Positions 1 through 9,351 of a stretch of 64,000 nucleotides of DNA are shown in pieces. The position numbers were made by a program, and so were the translations under genes. This DNA comes from Tectiglobus sp965223355 (GTDB lineage: Bacteria; Pseudomonadota; Alphaproteobacteria; Rhizobiales; Hyphomicrobiaceae). Where the stretch lies: the NCBI GenBank assembly GCA_965223355.1, contig CBDCWE010000003.1, forward strand, positions 868,001 through 932,000. The letters run 5' to 3'. Every line of letters starts with the position of its first letter. The first letter of the stretch is position 1. The notes under the pieces are model-generated. The model was not told where the DNA came from, made no database searches, and was given only the letters and a program-made list of their open reading frames with translations.

Positions 1-1377
1 ATCGAGCGCATCACCACGGCGATCGAAGCCGGCGGCGCGGATGCCTGGTTTGCGGTCGGCGCCAAGGCTCAGTTCCTCGACGGGCTGGTCGACAATCCGG
101 ACGATTGGGAGCAGATTACCGACACCCTCGATGTCTGGTTCGATTCAGGTTCGACGCATGCTTTGACGATGGGGGATCCCGAGGCCTTTCCGGGCCTGGC
201 CGGCATCGCCCGCAAGGTTGACGGTGGCGCCGACACGGTGATGTATCTCGAGGGCTCCGATCAGCATCGCGGCTGGTTCCATACCTCGCTGCTGGAAAGC
301 TGCGGTACCCGCGGGCGGGCACCCTACGACATCATACTCACGCATGGCTTCGTGCTCGATGAGAACGGCCAGAAGATGTCGAAATCGCTCAACAACACCA
401 CCGCGCCGCAGGACGTCATCAAGCAGATGGGCGCCGACATCTTGCGCCTGTGGGTCGCCGCGTCCGACTACACGGATGACCTGCGGATCGGCCCCGAGAT
501 CCTCAAGACGTTCGTCGAGACCTACCGCAAACTGCGCAATTCCATGCGCTGGATGCTGGGGGCATTGCATCACTACGATCCGAAGCTGGCCGTCGCGCAC
601 GCCGACCTGCCGCCACTTGAGCGTTTCATGCTGCACCGCCTGGCAGAGCTCGACGGCGACATCCGTAGTGCCTACGAGAGTTATGAGTATCGCCGCGTGG
701 TGGCCGCCCTATCGAGCTTCATGAACGCGGACTTGTCGGCGTTCTACTTCGATGTGCGCAAGGACGCGCTCTATTGTGAGCCTTATTCGTCGCAAAAGCG
801 CCTTGCGGCCCTGACCGTGATTTCCGAGATTTTCGATCGGTGCGCGATCTGGTTGGCACCGGTTCTGTGCTTTACGGCCGAGGAGGCGTGGCTTTGCCGC
901 TACCCGTCTGAGACCGGATCAGTGCACCTGGAGATGCTGCCGCAACAGCGCTCGCAGTGGCTCGACCATGGCCTCGCAGACCGGTTCGCGCGCATCATGC
1001 GCGTGCGCCGCGTGGTCACAGGCGCGCTCGAGATCGAACGTCGCGAAAAGCGCATCGGCTCGAGCCTTGAAGCGTCACCGGAAATCTACATCGCGGACGA
1101 AGCGCTGCGCGATGCGTTCGATGGCCTTGATGTTGCCGAGATCATGATCACCAGTGGCGCAACTTTGAAGTCCGGCAATGCGCCGGCTGCCGCATTTCAG
1201 ATGCCGGACGTTGCCGGCATCGGTGTCGTGCCGGCGTTGGCTGAGGGGCGCAAATGCGCCCGCTCGTGGCGCATCGTGAATGACATTGGCTCCGATGCCG
1301 AGTTCCCGGACCTGTCGGCGCGTGATGCCGCGGCGGTTCGCGAGTTTGATACCAAGAACGCCGAGGCGGCCGAGTAG
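1..1377 (+). CDS. ileS: Isoleucyl-tRNA synthetase, C-terminal part (5' end outside window)
   Basis: The protein charges tRNA-Ile with isoleucine in the cytoplasm. The frame is open from base 1, so this is the C-terminal part (458 codons) of a protein normally near 900-1000 residues. Visible class I synthetase hallmarks are DVWFDSG, the segment YLEGSDQHRGWFHTSLL, and the KMSKS signature at 376-390 (followed by LNN). The anticodon-binding helical domain follows, with no clear C-terminal zinc finger of the FxxCxRC type. lspA follows 111 bp downstream, a pairing common in Proteobacteria. Identification is secure; only the N-terminus is missing. Confidence 0.97.
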   Translation: MERITTAIEAGGADAWFAVGAKAQFLDGLVDNPDDWEQITDTLDVWFDSGSTHALTMGDPEAFPGLAGIARKVDGGADTVMYLEGSDQHRGWFHTSLLESCGTRGRAPYDIILTHGFVLDENGQKMSKSLNNTTAPQDVIKQMGADILRLWVAASDYTDDLRIGPEILKTFVETYRKLRNSMRWMLGALHHYDPKLAVAHADLPPLERFMLHRLAELDGDIRSAYESYEYRRVVAALSSFMNADLSAFYFDVRKDALYCEPYSSQKRLAALTVISEIFDRCAIWLAPVLCFTAEEAWLCRYPSETGSVHLEMLPQQRSQWLDHGLADRFARIMRVRRVVTGALEIERREKRIGSSLEASPEIYIADEALRDAFDGLDVAEIMITSGATLKSGNAPAAAFQMPDVAGIGVVPALAEGRKCARSWRIVNDIGSDAEFPDLSARDAAAVREFDTKNAEAAE

Positions 1378-1445
1378 TCGGGCCGCAGCGCATCTCGGCA
1401 GGCAAATGTGGCCGTCGCGCGCAACGCGGCACCGGAATTGCCGCG

Positions 1446-1470
1446 TTGTCACACAACCGTTGTCGTACAA
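1446..1470. promoter_or_regulatory. Tandem TTGTNNNACAA palindromes upstream of lspA
   Basis: Two 11-bp inverted repeats, TTGTCACACAA (1446-1456) and TTGTCGTACAA (1460-1470), lie 14 bp apart in the ileS-lspA gap, ending 18 bp before the lspA ATG. They look like a tandem operator. A TTGTCA...TACAAT pair with 14-bp spacing overlaps them, so the region could also be a weak promoter. No regulator is known for this motif here; the role is inferred. Confidence 0.3.
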
Positions 1471-1488
1471 TAAATAGATGGACGTGGC

Positions 1489-2016
1489 ATGACCGAAGTC
1501 AGTGGAACACCGCGCGCCTGGCTCTGGGGGCAGTATTCCTGTCTTGGAATGCTGGTTGCCGTGTGTGCGTTGATTGGTGATCAGCTCCATAAGTGGTGGA
1601 TGCTGAGCGTTGTCGAGATCGCACAGGGCAACCAGATCGTGGTCACCTCGTTCCTCAATCTGGTCTACGTCAGCAACAAGGGCATCAGCTTCGGCATGTT
1701 TCAGCAGGACAGTAATGGTCAGTTGTTTCTGGCGGCTTTTTCATTTTTCGTCGCCCTGGTCCTGATGATCTGGCTTGCACGGGCCGGCAATTCCAATCTG
1801 ATGGCCGTGTCCGTCGGCCTCATTGCCGGCGGTGCCGTCGGCAACGCCATTGATCGCCTGCACCTTGGCGGGGTCGCTGATTTCTTTGATTTTCATATAT
1901 TTGCCTATCACTGGCCGGCATTTAACATCGCCGACGCGGTGATTGTTGCAGGCGTGCTAGGCTTGCTGTACGACTCGTTTGTTGCGAGTCGCAATGGTGC
2001 CGCAAATCGGGCTTAG
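1489..2016 (+). CDS. lspA: Lipoprotein signal peptidase (signal peptidase II)
   Basis: This inner-membrane aspartic peptidase cleaves signal peptides of diacylglyceryl-modified prolipoproteins. At 175 aa it matches the usual family length (about 160-180). Four hydrophobic segments are visible. The catalytic motifs are GNAIDRL (Asp near residue 122) and FNIADAV (Asp near 149), with the family block NKGISFGMF near residue 63. The start is the ATG following a purine-rich tract. The next gene encodes a predicted lipoprotein, which would be a substrate. Confidence 0.96.
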   Translation: MTEVSGTPRAWLWGQYSCLGMLVAVCALIGDQLHKWWMLSVVEIAQGNQIVVTSFLNLVYVSNKGISFGMFQQDSNGQLFLAAFSFFVALVLMIWLARAGNSNLMAVSVGLIAGGAVGNAIDRLHLGGVADFFDFHIFAYHWPAFNIADAVIVAGVLGLLYDSFVASRNGAANRA

Positions 2017-2035
2017 CGGTTAGGCGGACAACGGG

Positions 2036-2539
2036 GTGCGGATCGGAGCCGTTTTGGGAATGTCCGGACATATCAAAAGCTTGGCCGTCTGGTTCACGAT
2101 GTTGCTCACGGCGGCCGGGCTTGGCGGCTGTGCCGGCTACGATGTTGAATTCAAAGGCGGTCTGTTCGACCTCGCCGGTTTGTCCAGCATTGGCAAGCGC
2201 AAACCGGAACCGCGCATGAAAAAACGAACCGGTCTGGTGGTGCCACCGACAACCGCGAGTTTGCCGACCCCGGGCAGCGGGGCCGCGCAGTCAGCACCGC
2301 CCGCGGTTGCCGCCAACGGCCAATCATGGCCGGTTGATCCGGAGCAGAGCAGAGCCGAAAGAACCGCTGCCATCCGTCGCCAGCACGAAGAATTCTGCGC
2401 GCGCGCACGTCAACGCCGTGATTCGAAAATCGACACGACGATGCCGTCCGGCCCACTTGGCAGTTGCGAAGAATCCGTCTTGCGCAACATCACCGGCAAG
2501 CGTGTGACCGAGTCTCCCGCCCAGCCTCAGCCCCAATAG
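2036..2539 (+). CDS. Small predicted lipoprotein downstream of lspA
   Basis: This is a 167-aa predicted lipoprotein. A hydrophobic N-terminal segment ends in the lipobox-like LGGC near residue 32, followed by a Gly/Asp stretch and a Pro/Ala-rich, low-complexity region. The C-terminal half is charged and contains two further Cys. GTG at 2036 follows AGGCGGA at a workable distance; ATG at 2060 would also leave a complete lipoprotein signal. Position matches the small lipoprotein (DUF3035-like) often found after lspA in Alphaproteobacteria, but no fold can be assigned by eye. The stop codon lies inside a tandem repeat. Confidence 0.75.
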   Translation: MRIGAVLGMSGHIKSLAVWFTMLLTAAGLGGCAGYDVEFKGGLFDLAGLSSIGKRKPEPRMKKRTGLVVPPTTASLPTPGSGAAQSAPPAVAANGQSWPVDPEQSRAERTAAIRRQHEEFCARARQRRDSKIDTTMPSGPLGSCEESVLRNITGKRVTESPAQPQPQ

Positions 2540-2601
2540 CCTCAGCCCTGGCAGCCTCAAGCCCCGGCAGCCTCAAGCCTCAATAGCCTGAAGCCCCGGC
2601 C
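2525..2601. repeat. Five tandem 15-16 bp units spanning the lipoprotein stop codon
   Basis: Units run CCTCAGCCCCAATAG, CCTCAGCCCTGGCAG, CCTCAAGCCCCGGCAG, CCTCAAGCCTCAATAG and CCTGAAGCCCCGGCC. The first supplies the TAG stop of the lipoprotein gene. Unit gain or loss could therefore change the protein's Gln/Pro tail. Confidence 0.8.
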
Positions 2602-2819
2602 AAGGCCGCCGCCGACAGCTGCGGGCTGGCGTCCCGAGATGTGAAAGTTTTGTCATTTGACATGCGCTGTTGGATTTTCCAGTTATGGCGCGATGACACG
2701 TCATGTTCACTGATGCCTTTGTCGGTGCGATCACAGCGTGCCGCTCAACGCGTGGCACAGCCTCGTGATTGCGCACATCTGGCGGGTCGCAACTCGTGGA
2801 TGTCGTTGGAGCACGCACG

Positions 2820-4214
2820 GTGATTATGAATTGTAATCTGCGCTGTCTCGCACTCTCATTTTGGGTGGTCATATCGATGCTCGGAAGTCTCGAAGCCGGA
2901 GCGGCGGCCGCGGCGCCACGCGCAACCAGCTTTAATCTCGACAACGGCATGCAGGTGGTCGTCATTCCCGACCATCGGGCCCCCGTTGTCACGCACATGG
3001 TGTGGTATCGGGTTGGCGCTGCCGATGAGGGTGCAGGCCAGTCTGGTGTGGCGCACTTTCTTGAACACCTCATGTTCAAGGCCACCGACAAGCTGCCCTC
3101 CGGTGAGTTTTCCAAGATCGTGTCGCGCATGGGTGGTCAGGACAATGCCTTCACCGGTCAGGACGTTACCGCCTATTTTCAACGTGTTGCGCGCGATCAC
3201 CTGGCGCAGGTCATGAGCATGGAAGCCGACCGTATGACCGGCCTTCGCCTTGAAGAGCACGAAGTGCGCACCGAACGTGACGTCGTCCTTGAGGAGCGCC
3301 GTTCACGTGTCGAGAATAACCCGAACGCCATCTTGCAAGAACAGCTCAACGCCGCGCTTTATCAGTCTCACCCTTACGCGACGCCGATCATTGGCTGGAT
3401 GCACGAGGTCTCCGCGCTGTCCCGCGATCAGGCCCTCGCCTTTTATCGTCGGTTCTATGCACCGAACAACGCCATTCTCGTCGTTGCCGGCGATGTGACG
3501 GCGGATGAGGTCCGTGCACTTGCAATGGCAAGCTACGGCCGGTTGCCGGCCAATCCGGATGTTAAACCGCATGTGCGCCCGCGGGAACCGGCAGCACGCG
3601 CCGCGCGCCGCCTGGTCCTAAAGGATCCGCGTGCCGGCCGGCCGATCATGATGCGTTATTATTTGGCACCGAGCTATCCAACCGCCAAGGCCGGCGAAGC
3701 CGAGGCCTTGGATTTGCTGTTCAAGATCGTTGGCAATGGTGCGACCAGCCGCATCTACCGCACCTTGGTCAGTGAACAGGCAATCGCATCACATGCCGGC
3801 GGGCGCTACTCCGGCGGCGCACGCGACTACGGCAAGATTGCGCTCTATGCGGTGCCGGCCGGCGGTAAGTCGCTCGAAGCGGTCGAGGCCGCCATCGACA
3901 AGGTGCTTGCCGACGTCGTTGCCAATGGCGTTACGGAGGCCGAACTGGAGCGCGCCAAGAGGGTCTACTTGGCCGAAAGCATTTATGAGTCCGACAGCCA
4001 GACCGCGCGCGCTCGCCGCTACGGCTTCGGCCTTGTTACGGGCCTGAGCATTGCCGACATCGAAAGCTGGCCCGCGCGCATCACGAAGGTCACGACGGCC
4101 GACGTTGCCGCCGCCGCCCGGGCGCACCTCGATATCCGGCGCTCGGTGACCGGATATCTCAAACCCGAAGCACCGGATCAGCCCGCTTCAAGCCCGGCCA
4201 AGGCGGCGCAATGA
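2820..4214 (+). CDS. M16 family zinc metallopeptidase (catalytic subunit type)
   Basis: This is a 464-aa predicted periplasmic insulinase/processing-peptidase-like protein. The zinc site HxxEH is present as HFLEH near residues 79-83, with a distal Glu in the EERRSR segment about 76 residues later. A signal peptide (hydrophobic core SFWVVISMLG, then an Ala-rich stretch) occupies the first 40 residues. GTG at 2820 is preferred because GGAG sits 8 bp upstream; ATG at 2826 is the alternative. The stop overlaps the start of the second M16 gene (ATGA), so the two are translationally coupled and probably form a heterodimer, as PqqF/mitochondrial processing peptidase-like pairs do. The physiological substrate is unknown. 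Confidence 0.92.
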   Translation: MIMNCNLRCLALSFWVVISMLGSLEAGAAAAAPRATSFNLDNGMQVVVIPDHRAPVVTHMVWYRVGAADEGAGQSGVAHFLEHLMFKATDKLPSGEFSKIVSRMGGQDNAFTGQDVTAYFQRVARDHLAQVMSMEADRMTGLRLEEHEVRTERDVVLEERRSRVENNPNAILQEQLNAALYQSHPYATPIIGWMHEVSALSRDQALAFYRRFYAPNNAILVVAGDVTADEVRALAMASYGRLPANPDVKPHVRPREPAARAARRLVLKDPRAGRPIMMRYYLAPSYPTAKAGEAEALDLLFKIVGNGATSRIYRTLVSEQAIASHAGGRYSGGARDYGKIALYAVPAGGKSLEAVEAAIDKVLADVVANGVTEAELERAKRVYLAESIYESDSQTARARRYGFGLVTGLSIADIESWPARITKVTTADVAAAARAHLDIRRSVTGYLKPEAPDQPASSPAKAAQ

Positions 4215-5617
4215 CGGGATTGGAGCAGAGCCCTATGTCGCGTTACGGCGGAATTGTCGGCGATCGCAGCTACGCGCGCATAGCAGGCGCAGTGTCGGTG
4301 TTGATCGGGCTCATATTGGTTGCATTGGCAGGCCCGACACACGCCGGAAAGGTGAAGCACGGAATGAAAATCCAGGAGGTCAAAAGCCCGGGCGGGATCA
4401 CGGCATGGCTGGTGGAAGAGCCAAGCGTTCCGCTCATCGCCCTGCGCTTTGCCTTCGAAGGCGGAAGTTCACAGGATCCGGACGGCAAACCCGGGGTTGC
4501 GAATTTTCTGACCGTGATGATGGATGAAGGCGCCGGCGACCTCGATGCCCGGGCCTTTCAAGAGCGTATGGAAGATATCGCCATGCGCTTGAACTTTAGC
4601 GATGGCCGAGATGCGTTATATGGCGGTCTGCAAACACTGAGCGAGCATCGTGACGAGGCTGCAGCGCTTCTCAAGCTCGCCCTGACCAAACCGCGCTTCG
4701 ACAGCGATGCTATTGAACGCATGCGCAAGCAGTTGCTGTCCAATCTTGCCTTTGCCGCCAAAAATCCCGACCGCGTCGCCCGCAACGAATGGGGCGCGCG
4801 GGCCTTCCCCGGCCACCCGTACGGCCTGCCAACGACCGGTACGCTGGAAAGCGTGCGCGCCATCAATGCCGATGATCTCGAAGACTATCGCCGGCGGCTA
4901 TTTGCGCGCTCCAATCTCAAGATCGCGGTGGTCGGTGATATCACGGCCAAGGAGCTTGGTGGTTTGCTCGACAACGTCTTTGGCGACTTGCCGGCGAAAC
5001 CAGCACTGCGCCCGGTTGCGGCGACCGCGATTGCGAGTCCCGGCAAGACGACTGTCATCGAGATGCCCGTTCCCCAATCCGTCGTCGTGATGGGGCTGGA
5101 CGGCATCGCGCGCGATGATCCGGACTTCGTGCCCGCCTATGTCATGAACCATATCCTCGGAGGCGGTGGATTTGCTGCGCGGCTGATGAGCGAGGTCCGT
5201 GAAAAGCGCGGACTTGCCTATTCGGTGTCGAGCCATCTGATCATCAACGACAAGGCCGCCACCGTCCTCGCATTTGTGGCAACCAAGAACGAGAAGGTGG
5301 CCGAGTCGATTGATGTCATAAGCACCGAAATCCGGCGCCTGGCCGACAACGGTGTCAGCGAACAAGAACTGAACGATGCCAAGAATTACCTGACCGGCTC
5401 TTATGCCCTCAGGTTCGATACCAACTCGAAGATTGCCAACCAACTTCTTGGCATTCAGATGGAGGACCTCGGCATTGACTTTGTCAACACGCGAAATGAC
5501 ATGATTAATGCGGTAACGGTCGACGACATCAAGCGCGTCGCAAAACGTTTGATGCTGGCGGACCGGCTCTCGATTACGGTCGTCGGCCAACCACAGAACC
5601 TTGCATCCGGCGGATAA
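4211..5617 (+). CDS. M16 family peptidase-like protein lacking the zinc motif
   Basis: This is a 468-aa partner of the preceding peptidase. It has the two-lobe M16 layout and a membrane-spanning or signal segment near residues 24-42. At the position where HxxEH should be it reads GVANFLTVMMDEG, so the zinc ligands are absent and it is probably the non-catalytic subunit. The R/Y-type substrate-binding block of M16 C-terminal lobes (EKRGLAYSV) is present near residues 333-341. It overlaps the upstream gene by 4 bp. Identification by family is firm; the subunit role follows from known M16B heterodimers. Confidence 0.92.
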   Translation: MTGLEQSPMSRYGGIVGDRSYARIAGAVSVLIGLILVALAGPTHAGKVKHGMKIQEVKSPGGITAWLVEEPSVPLIALRFAFEGGSSQDPDGKPGVANFLTVMMDEGAGDLDARAFQERMEDIAMRLNFSDGRDALYGGLQTLSEHRDEAAALLKLALTKPRFDSDAIERMRKQLLSNLAFAAKNPDRVARNEWGARAFPGHPYGLPTTGTLESVRAINADDLEDYRRRLFARSNLKIAVVGDITAKELGGLLDNVFGDLPAKPALRPVAATAIASPGKTTVIEMPVPQSVVVMGLDGIARDDPDFVPAYVMNHILGGGGFAARLMSEVREKRGLAYSVSSHLIINDKAATVLAFVATKNEKVAESIDVISTEIRRLADNGVSEQELNDAKNYLTGSYALRFDTNSKIANQLLGIQMEDLGIDFVNTRNDMINAVTVDDIKRVAKRLMLADRLSITVVGQPQNLASGG

Positions 5618-5769
5618 GTGTTCGAGATTGCGGCGCGATAACGTGTTCCCGGGGCGTTTGCTTGGGCGTTTTCCTGCCGATCTGCCAACATCATTCCGCC
5701 CGTCGCGATTCCGCCCGTCGCCAAGATGCCATCGGGCCGATCGCCCGGCCAGCCCGATTGGGAGAGGAC

Positions 5770-7122
5770 ATGCACGCCAGTGAGATCGAAGGGGCCTACC
5801 GCCAATCCGTCGAGGGCTGCCTTGAGGGTGCAGTCGGCGAGGCCGGCCTGACCGAGGCGCAGCTCGACAGCTGGTTGTCGAAGACGGACAATGCCCTCGT
5901 GCGGCTGCATCAATCGTATCAACGCGGCGAGCTTGAGCTGTTCGATGTTGCAACCGCGCTCGAGGACAAGGTCGCCGCCGTCGAGCACGCCTACCAGAAG
6001 CTATCGCAAAGCGCGCGCACGATGGTATTCTTCGGAACCGGCGGATCGACGCTCGGCGGCCAGACTCTGGCCCAATTCGGAGGCTGGTCCATTCCAGGGA
6101 TCGCCGGCAAAGGCCAGAGCGGTCGACCGATAACCCGGTTTTTCGGCAATCTCGATCCGGCAACCATGCAGGGCGTCATGGATCGCGATGATCTCGCCGC
6201 CCATCGGTTTGTACTGATTTCCAAGTCAGGCGGTACCCCGGAGACGTTGAGCCAGGCCCTGGCCGCGATCGCAGCTGCACGCACTGCCGGTCTCGCCGAT
6301 CACATCCCAAGCATGTTTCTGGGCATCTCGGACCCGCCGCTCGCCGGCCGGCGGAACGGGCTGAGAGATTTGTGCGCCCGGTATTCAATTCCCGTGATCG
6401 ATCATCCGCCGGGCATCGGCGGGCGCTTTGCAATCCTCACCGCCGTTGGCTTGCTGCCAGCCGTGGCCCGCGGCCTTAACGCGCGCGCGCTGCTCGCCGG
6501 TGCCAAGGCTGTCATCGACAATGCGCTTGGCAATACGGCGGCCGACAAGGTCCCCGCCGCCATTGGCGCAGCCGTCGTAACAGCGCTTTATCGGGAGCGC
6601 GCAAAGCGTGTGCTGGTCATGATGCCCTACGCCGACCGCCTCGCGCAGTTCGCACACTGGTATGTGCAGTTGTGGGCCGAAAGCCTCGGCAAGGACGGTC
6701 AGGGCACAACGCCCTTGGCCTGCCTGGGCCCGCTCGATCAGCACAGCCAACTGCAGTTGTTCATGGATGGTCCCAATGAGCACATGCTGACATTCGTACG
6801 GACCCCGTTGGCCGGTGGCGGACCAACGATCCCCGGCGATCTGGCGGCGCTGGCCGGCCTCGATGCCATGGCGGAACGCACCATCGGTGACCTTGTCGCC
6901 GCGCAAACGGTGGCGGTTCCGGAAGCCTTGCGCCAGGCCGGACGCGCGGTGCGCACGTTCGATATTCCGCAATTGGGCGAGTACGCCCTCGGTGGGCTCG
7001 TGATGCACTTTATGATCGAGACGATTCTCGCCGGCGATTTGATGGGCGTTGATCCCTTCGGCCAGCCGGCCGTGGAACTTGGAAAGCAGCTGACACGGCA
7101 ACATTTGGCCGGTCTCGCCTAG
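5770..7122 (+). CDS. pgi: Glucose-6-phosphate isomerase
   Basis: This 450-aa cytoplasmic enzyme interconverts glucose-6-phosphate and fructose-6-phosphate. SIS-domain features include GTGGSTLGGQTL near residue 87, the SKSGGTPET sugar-phosphate loop near residue 153, and GGRFAILTAVG near 217. It is shorter than the 550-aa enterobacterial type, matching the short alphaproteobacterial Pgi. ATG at 5770 follows GGGAGAGG; an upstream in-frame extension to 5662 lacks similarity. The TAG stop coincides with the CTAG left edge of a family A repeat. Confidence 0.93.
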   Translation: MHASEIEGAYRQSVEGCLEGAVGEAGLTEAQLDSWLSKTDNALVRLHQSYQRGELELFDVATALEDKVAAVEHAYQKLSQSARTMVFFGTGGSTLGGQTLAQFGGWSIPGIAGKGQSGRPITRFFGNLDPATMQGVMDRDDLAAHRFVLISKSGGTPETLSQALAAIAAARTAGLADHIPSMFLGISDPPLAGRRNGLRDLCARYSIPVIDHPPGIGGRFAILTAVGLLPAVARGLNARALLAGAKAVIDNALGNTAADKVPAAIGAAVVTALYRERAKRVLVMMPYADRLAQFAHWYVQLWAESLGKDGQGTTPLACLGPLDQHSQLQLFMDGPNEHMLTFVRTPLAGGGPTIPGDLAALAGLDAMAERTIGDLVAAQTVAVPEALRQAGRAVRTFDIPQLGEYALGGLVMHFMIETILAGDLMGVDPFGQPAVELGKQLTRQHLAGLA

Positions 7123-7258
7123 GGATTGTCCGATCAAGCGCCGGTTTCCAAAGGACACCGCCCTTAACCAATCGCCGCTTGGCGGCGATCCTTGAGGGGC
7201 TTGTTAGCCCCTCAAACACCCCAACCAGGGGATTATCCCCTGGACCCCGGACCTTATC
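7119..7258 (-). repeat. Family A multi-hairpin element, copy 1
   Basis: It is inverted relative to most copies. It begins at the CTAG that contains the pgi stop (CTAGGGATTGTCCGATCAAG, close to the end of the 32.2 kb copy) and carries the family hairpins ATCGCCGC..GGCGAT, GAGGGGC..GCCCCTC and CCAGGGGA..TCCCCTGG. The distal end is degraded. No gene is seen in the 277-bp pgi-mutL gap. Confidence 0.85.
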
Positions 7259-7399
7259 TGGGCGGGGCCCGGCTGATATTGAGCAACGAACTTCTGGTCC
7301 ACCTCGCTGAGCGACTCGGTTAAATGTCATTGTTGGCGTCTGGCCGTTGTCCGCCGCGGGCGAGGCCCGCCGCATCTGTCTTGACCGGAGTTCGTGTTG

Positions 7400-9208
7400 A
7401 TGACGATACGTCAGCTGCAACCGCAGACCATCAACCGCATCGCGGCCGGCGAAGTGATCGAGCGGCCGGCCAGCGTGGTGAAGGAGCTGGTAGAAAACGC
7501 CATTGATGCCGGCGCGCGCAACATCGAGGTCGTGGTCGCAGGCGGCGGCATCTCGCTCATTCGCGTTAGCGACAACGGCATTGGCATGTCGGCGGACGAC
7601 CTCGAACTTGCGGTTGAGCGCCATGCGACGTCCAAACTGCACGATGACGACCTCCTCAACATCAACACGCTGGGGTTTCGCGGCGAAGCATTGCCGTCAA
7701 TCGGCGCCATCGCGCATCTGGCGATTTCCTCGCGCGCGCGGGGGGCGGGCGATGGCCACGAAATGATTGTCGATCGCGGTCGCAAAGGCGGCGTCCGTCC
7801 GGCGGCCATCAACGCCGGCACCCGCATCGAAGTGCGCGAACTGTTCTCTGCGACGCCGGCCCGCTTGAAGTTCCTGAAATCAGAGCGCGCCGAAAACATC
7901 GCCATCACCGATGTCGTCAAGCGTCTGGCCATGGCTCATCCCGAGATCGGATTTACGCTGGCGATCGGTGAGCGTCGCAGTTTGAACCTGGCACCGGCCT
8001 CGCGCGAACCGCAGGATTTGCTGCATCGCCTCGGCCGCATCATGGGCCGCGAATTCGTCGATGACGCGTTGCTGCTGGACGGCGAACGTGACGGCGTGAG
8101 ATTGCGCGGCTTTTGCGGTTTGCCAACCCTCAATCGTGCCGACGCGGCAATGCAGTTTCTGTTCGTCAACGGCCGACCGGTGCGCGACAAGCTCCTGGTT
8201 GGCGCCGTTCGCGCAGCCTACGGTGACCTCGTCCCGCGCGGTCGCCATCCGCTGCTCGCCTTGTTTGTCGATCTCGACCCGCACGCGGTTGACGTCAACG
8301 TTCATCCCGCCAAGGCCGAGGTCCGCTTCCGGGACGCCGGCGCCGTCCGCCATCTCATCGTTGCGGGTTTGCGCAACGTGTTAGAAGAAGCCGGCCACCG
8401 CGCGAGCGCCAGTGGCGGCGCCATGGCGCTCGACCGTTTCGCAACAGCACCGCCGGCCAGTGGGTTTGCCGGTGGTCGCGGTTTTGCAGGCCGCCCACAC
8501 ATCGATCGCCCGACGCATCTGCGGGGCGGCTTCGGCGAGGCGATGCAGGCCCCGTTTGCTGCGGTTGATACGCCGTCGGGCGATGCCCGCGCTGCTGGCG
8601 AAGACGCGGTGCAAAATCCGGCCCAGACGCTGCCGTTGGGCGCGGCCCGCGCGCAGGTGCATGACAACTATATCATTGCACAAACGCAGGACTCGGTCGT
8701 TATTGTGGACCAGCATGCAGCCCACGAGCGGCTGGTCTATCAACGCATGAAGGCGATGCTGGCCAGTGGCGGCGTTGCACGTCAGGCGCTGCTGATCCCT
8801 GAAATCGTGCCGCTTGATGCAGACGATGTTGAGCTCCTGTCGGCTGCCGGCGAGGCACTCGCGGACTTGGGCCTGGTGGTCGAGACGTTCGGTTTCGATG
8901 CCATCGCCGTTCGTGAAACGCCGGCCCTGCTTGGGACCATGGACGTCAAGGGACTGGTGCAGGACCTGGCCGCCCAGTTGCGCGCCGAGGGCAGCAGCGA
9001 CGTTCTGCGTGAGCGGCTTGAAGCCGTGTGCGCGACCATGGCCTGCCACGGCAGTGTCCGCGCCGGCCGCCGTCTGACACCCGAGGAAATGAACGCCCTG
9101 CTGCGCGACATGGAGGCAACGCCGGGCTCCGGCCAATGCAATCACGGCCGGCCGACCTACGTTGAGCTAAAACTGACGGACATCGAAAAACTGTTCGCGC
9201 GCCGTTAG
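7400..9208 (+). CDS. mutL: DNA mismatch repair protein MutL
   Basis: MutL is the 602-aa ATPase that couples mismatch recognition by MutS to downstream nicking or excision. The GHKL ATPase motifs are evident: IAAGEVIERPASVVKELVEN at the N-terminus, DNGIGM near residue 57, and the TLGFRGEAL lid near residue 93. A variable linker is followed by the C-terminal dimerisation domain. The C-terminal motifs DQHAAHER, ACHGSVRAGR and the ending GQCNHGRPT are visible, but the endonuclease motif DQHA(X)2E(X)4E is represented only partly. ATG at 7400 has GGAG 9 bp upstream; GTG 7394 and TTG 7397 are less likely. The stop is the TAG of a family B boundary (TTAG). Confidence 0.95.
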   Translation: MTIRQLQPQTINRIAAGEVIERPASVVKELVENAIDAGARNIEVVVAGGGISLIRVSDNGIGMSADDLELAVERHATSKLHDDDLLNINTLGFRGEALPSIGAIAHLAISSRARGAGDGHEMIVDRGRKGGVRPAAINAGTRIEVRELFSATPARLKFLKSERAENIAITDVVKRLAMAHPEIGFTLAIGERRSLNLAPASREPQDLLHRLGRIMGREFVDDALLLDGERDGVRLRGFCGLPTLNRADAAMQFLFVNGRPVRDKLLVGAVRAAYGDLVPRGRHPLLALFVDLDPHAVDVNVHPAKAEVRFRDAGAVRHLIVAGLRNVLEEAGHRASASGGAMALDRFATAPPASGFAGGRGFAGRPHIDRPTHLRGGFGEAMQAPFAAVDTPSGDARAAGEDAVQNPAQTLPLGAARAQVHDNYIIAQTQDSVVIVDQHAAHERLVYQRMKAMLASGGVARQALLIPEIVPLDADDVELLSAAGEALADLGLVVETFGFDAIAVRETPALLGTMDVKGLVQDLAAQLRAEGSSDVLRERLEAVCATMACHGSVRAGRRLTPEEMNALLRDMEATPGSGQCNHGRPTYVELKLTDIEKLFARR

Positions 9209-9285
9209 AGCAACCGGCCTTCATTCAGAATCGGAACGATCCCGAACAAAGGCAGCAAGTTGCTCGTTCCAAAGCACGATGGCGC
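9205..9285 (+). repeat. Family B palindromic element, degenerate copy 1
   Basis: It starts at TTAGAGCAACC overlapping the mutL stop. The first hairpin (GCAACC..CCTT..ATTC / GAACAAAGG..GTTGC) is recognisable with several mismatches. The second hairpin is deleted and the right end is degraded to a GATGGCGCAG form. Confidence 0.75.
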
Positions 9286-9351
9286 AGATCACGAGGCCGT
9301 CGGTTCGCAACCGGCAACTCGTTCCGGTCTCGCCGCACCGCCATTTTGGGC

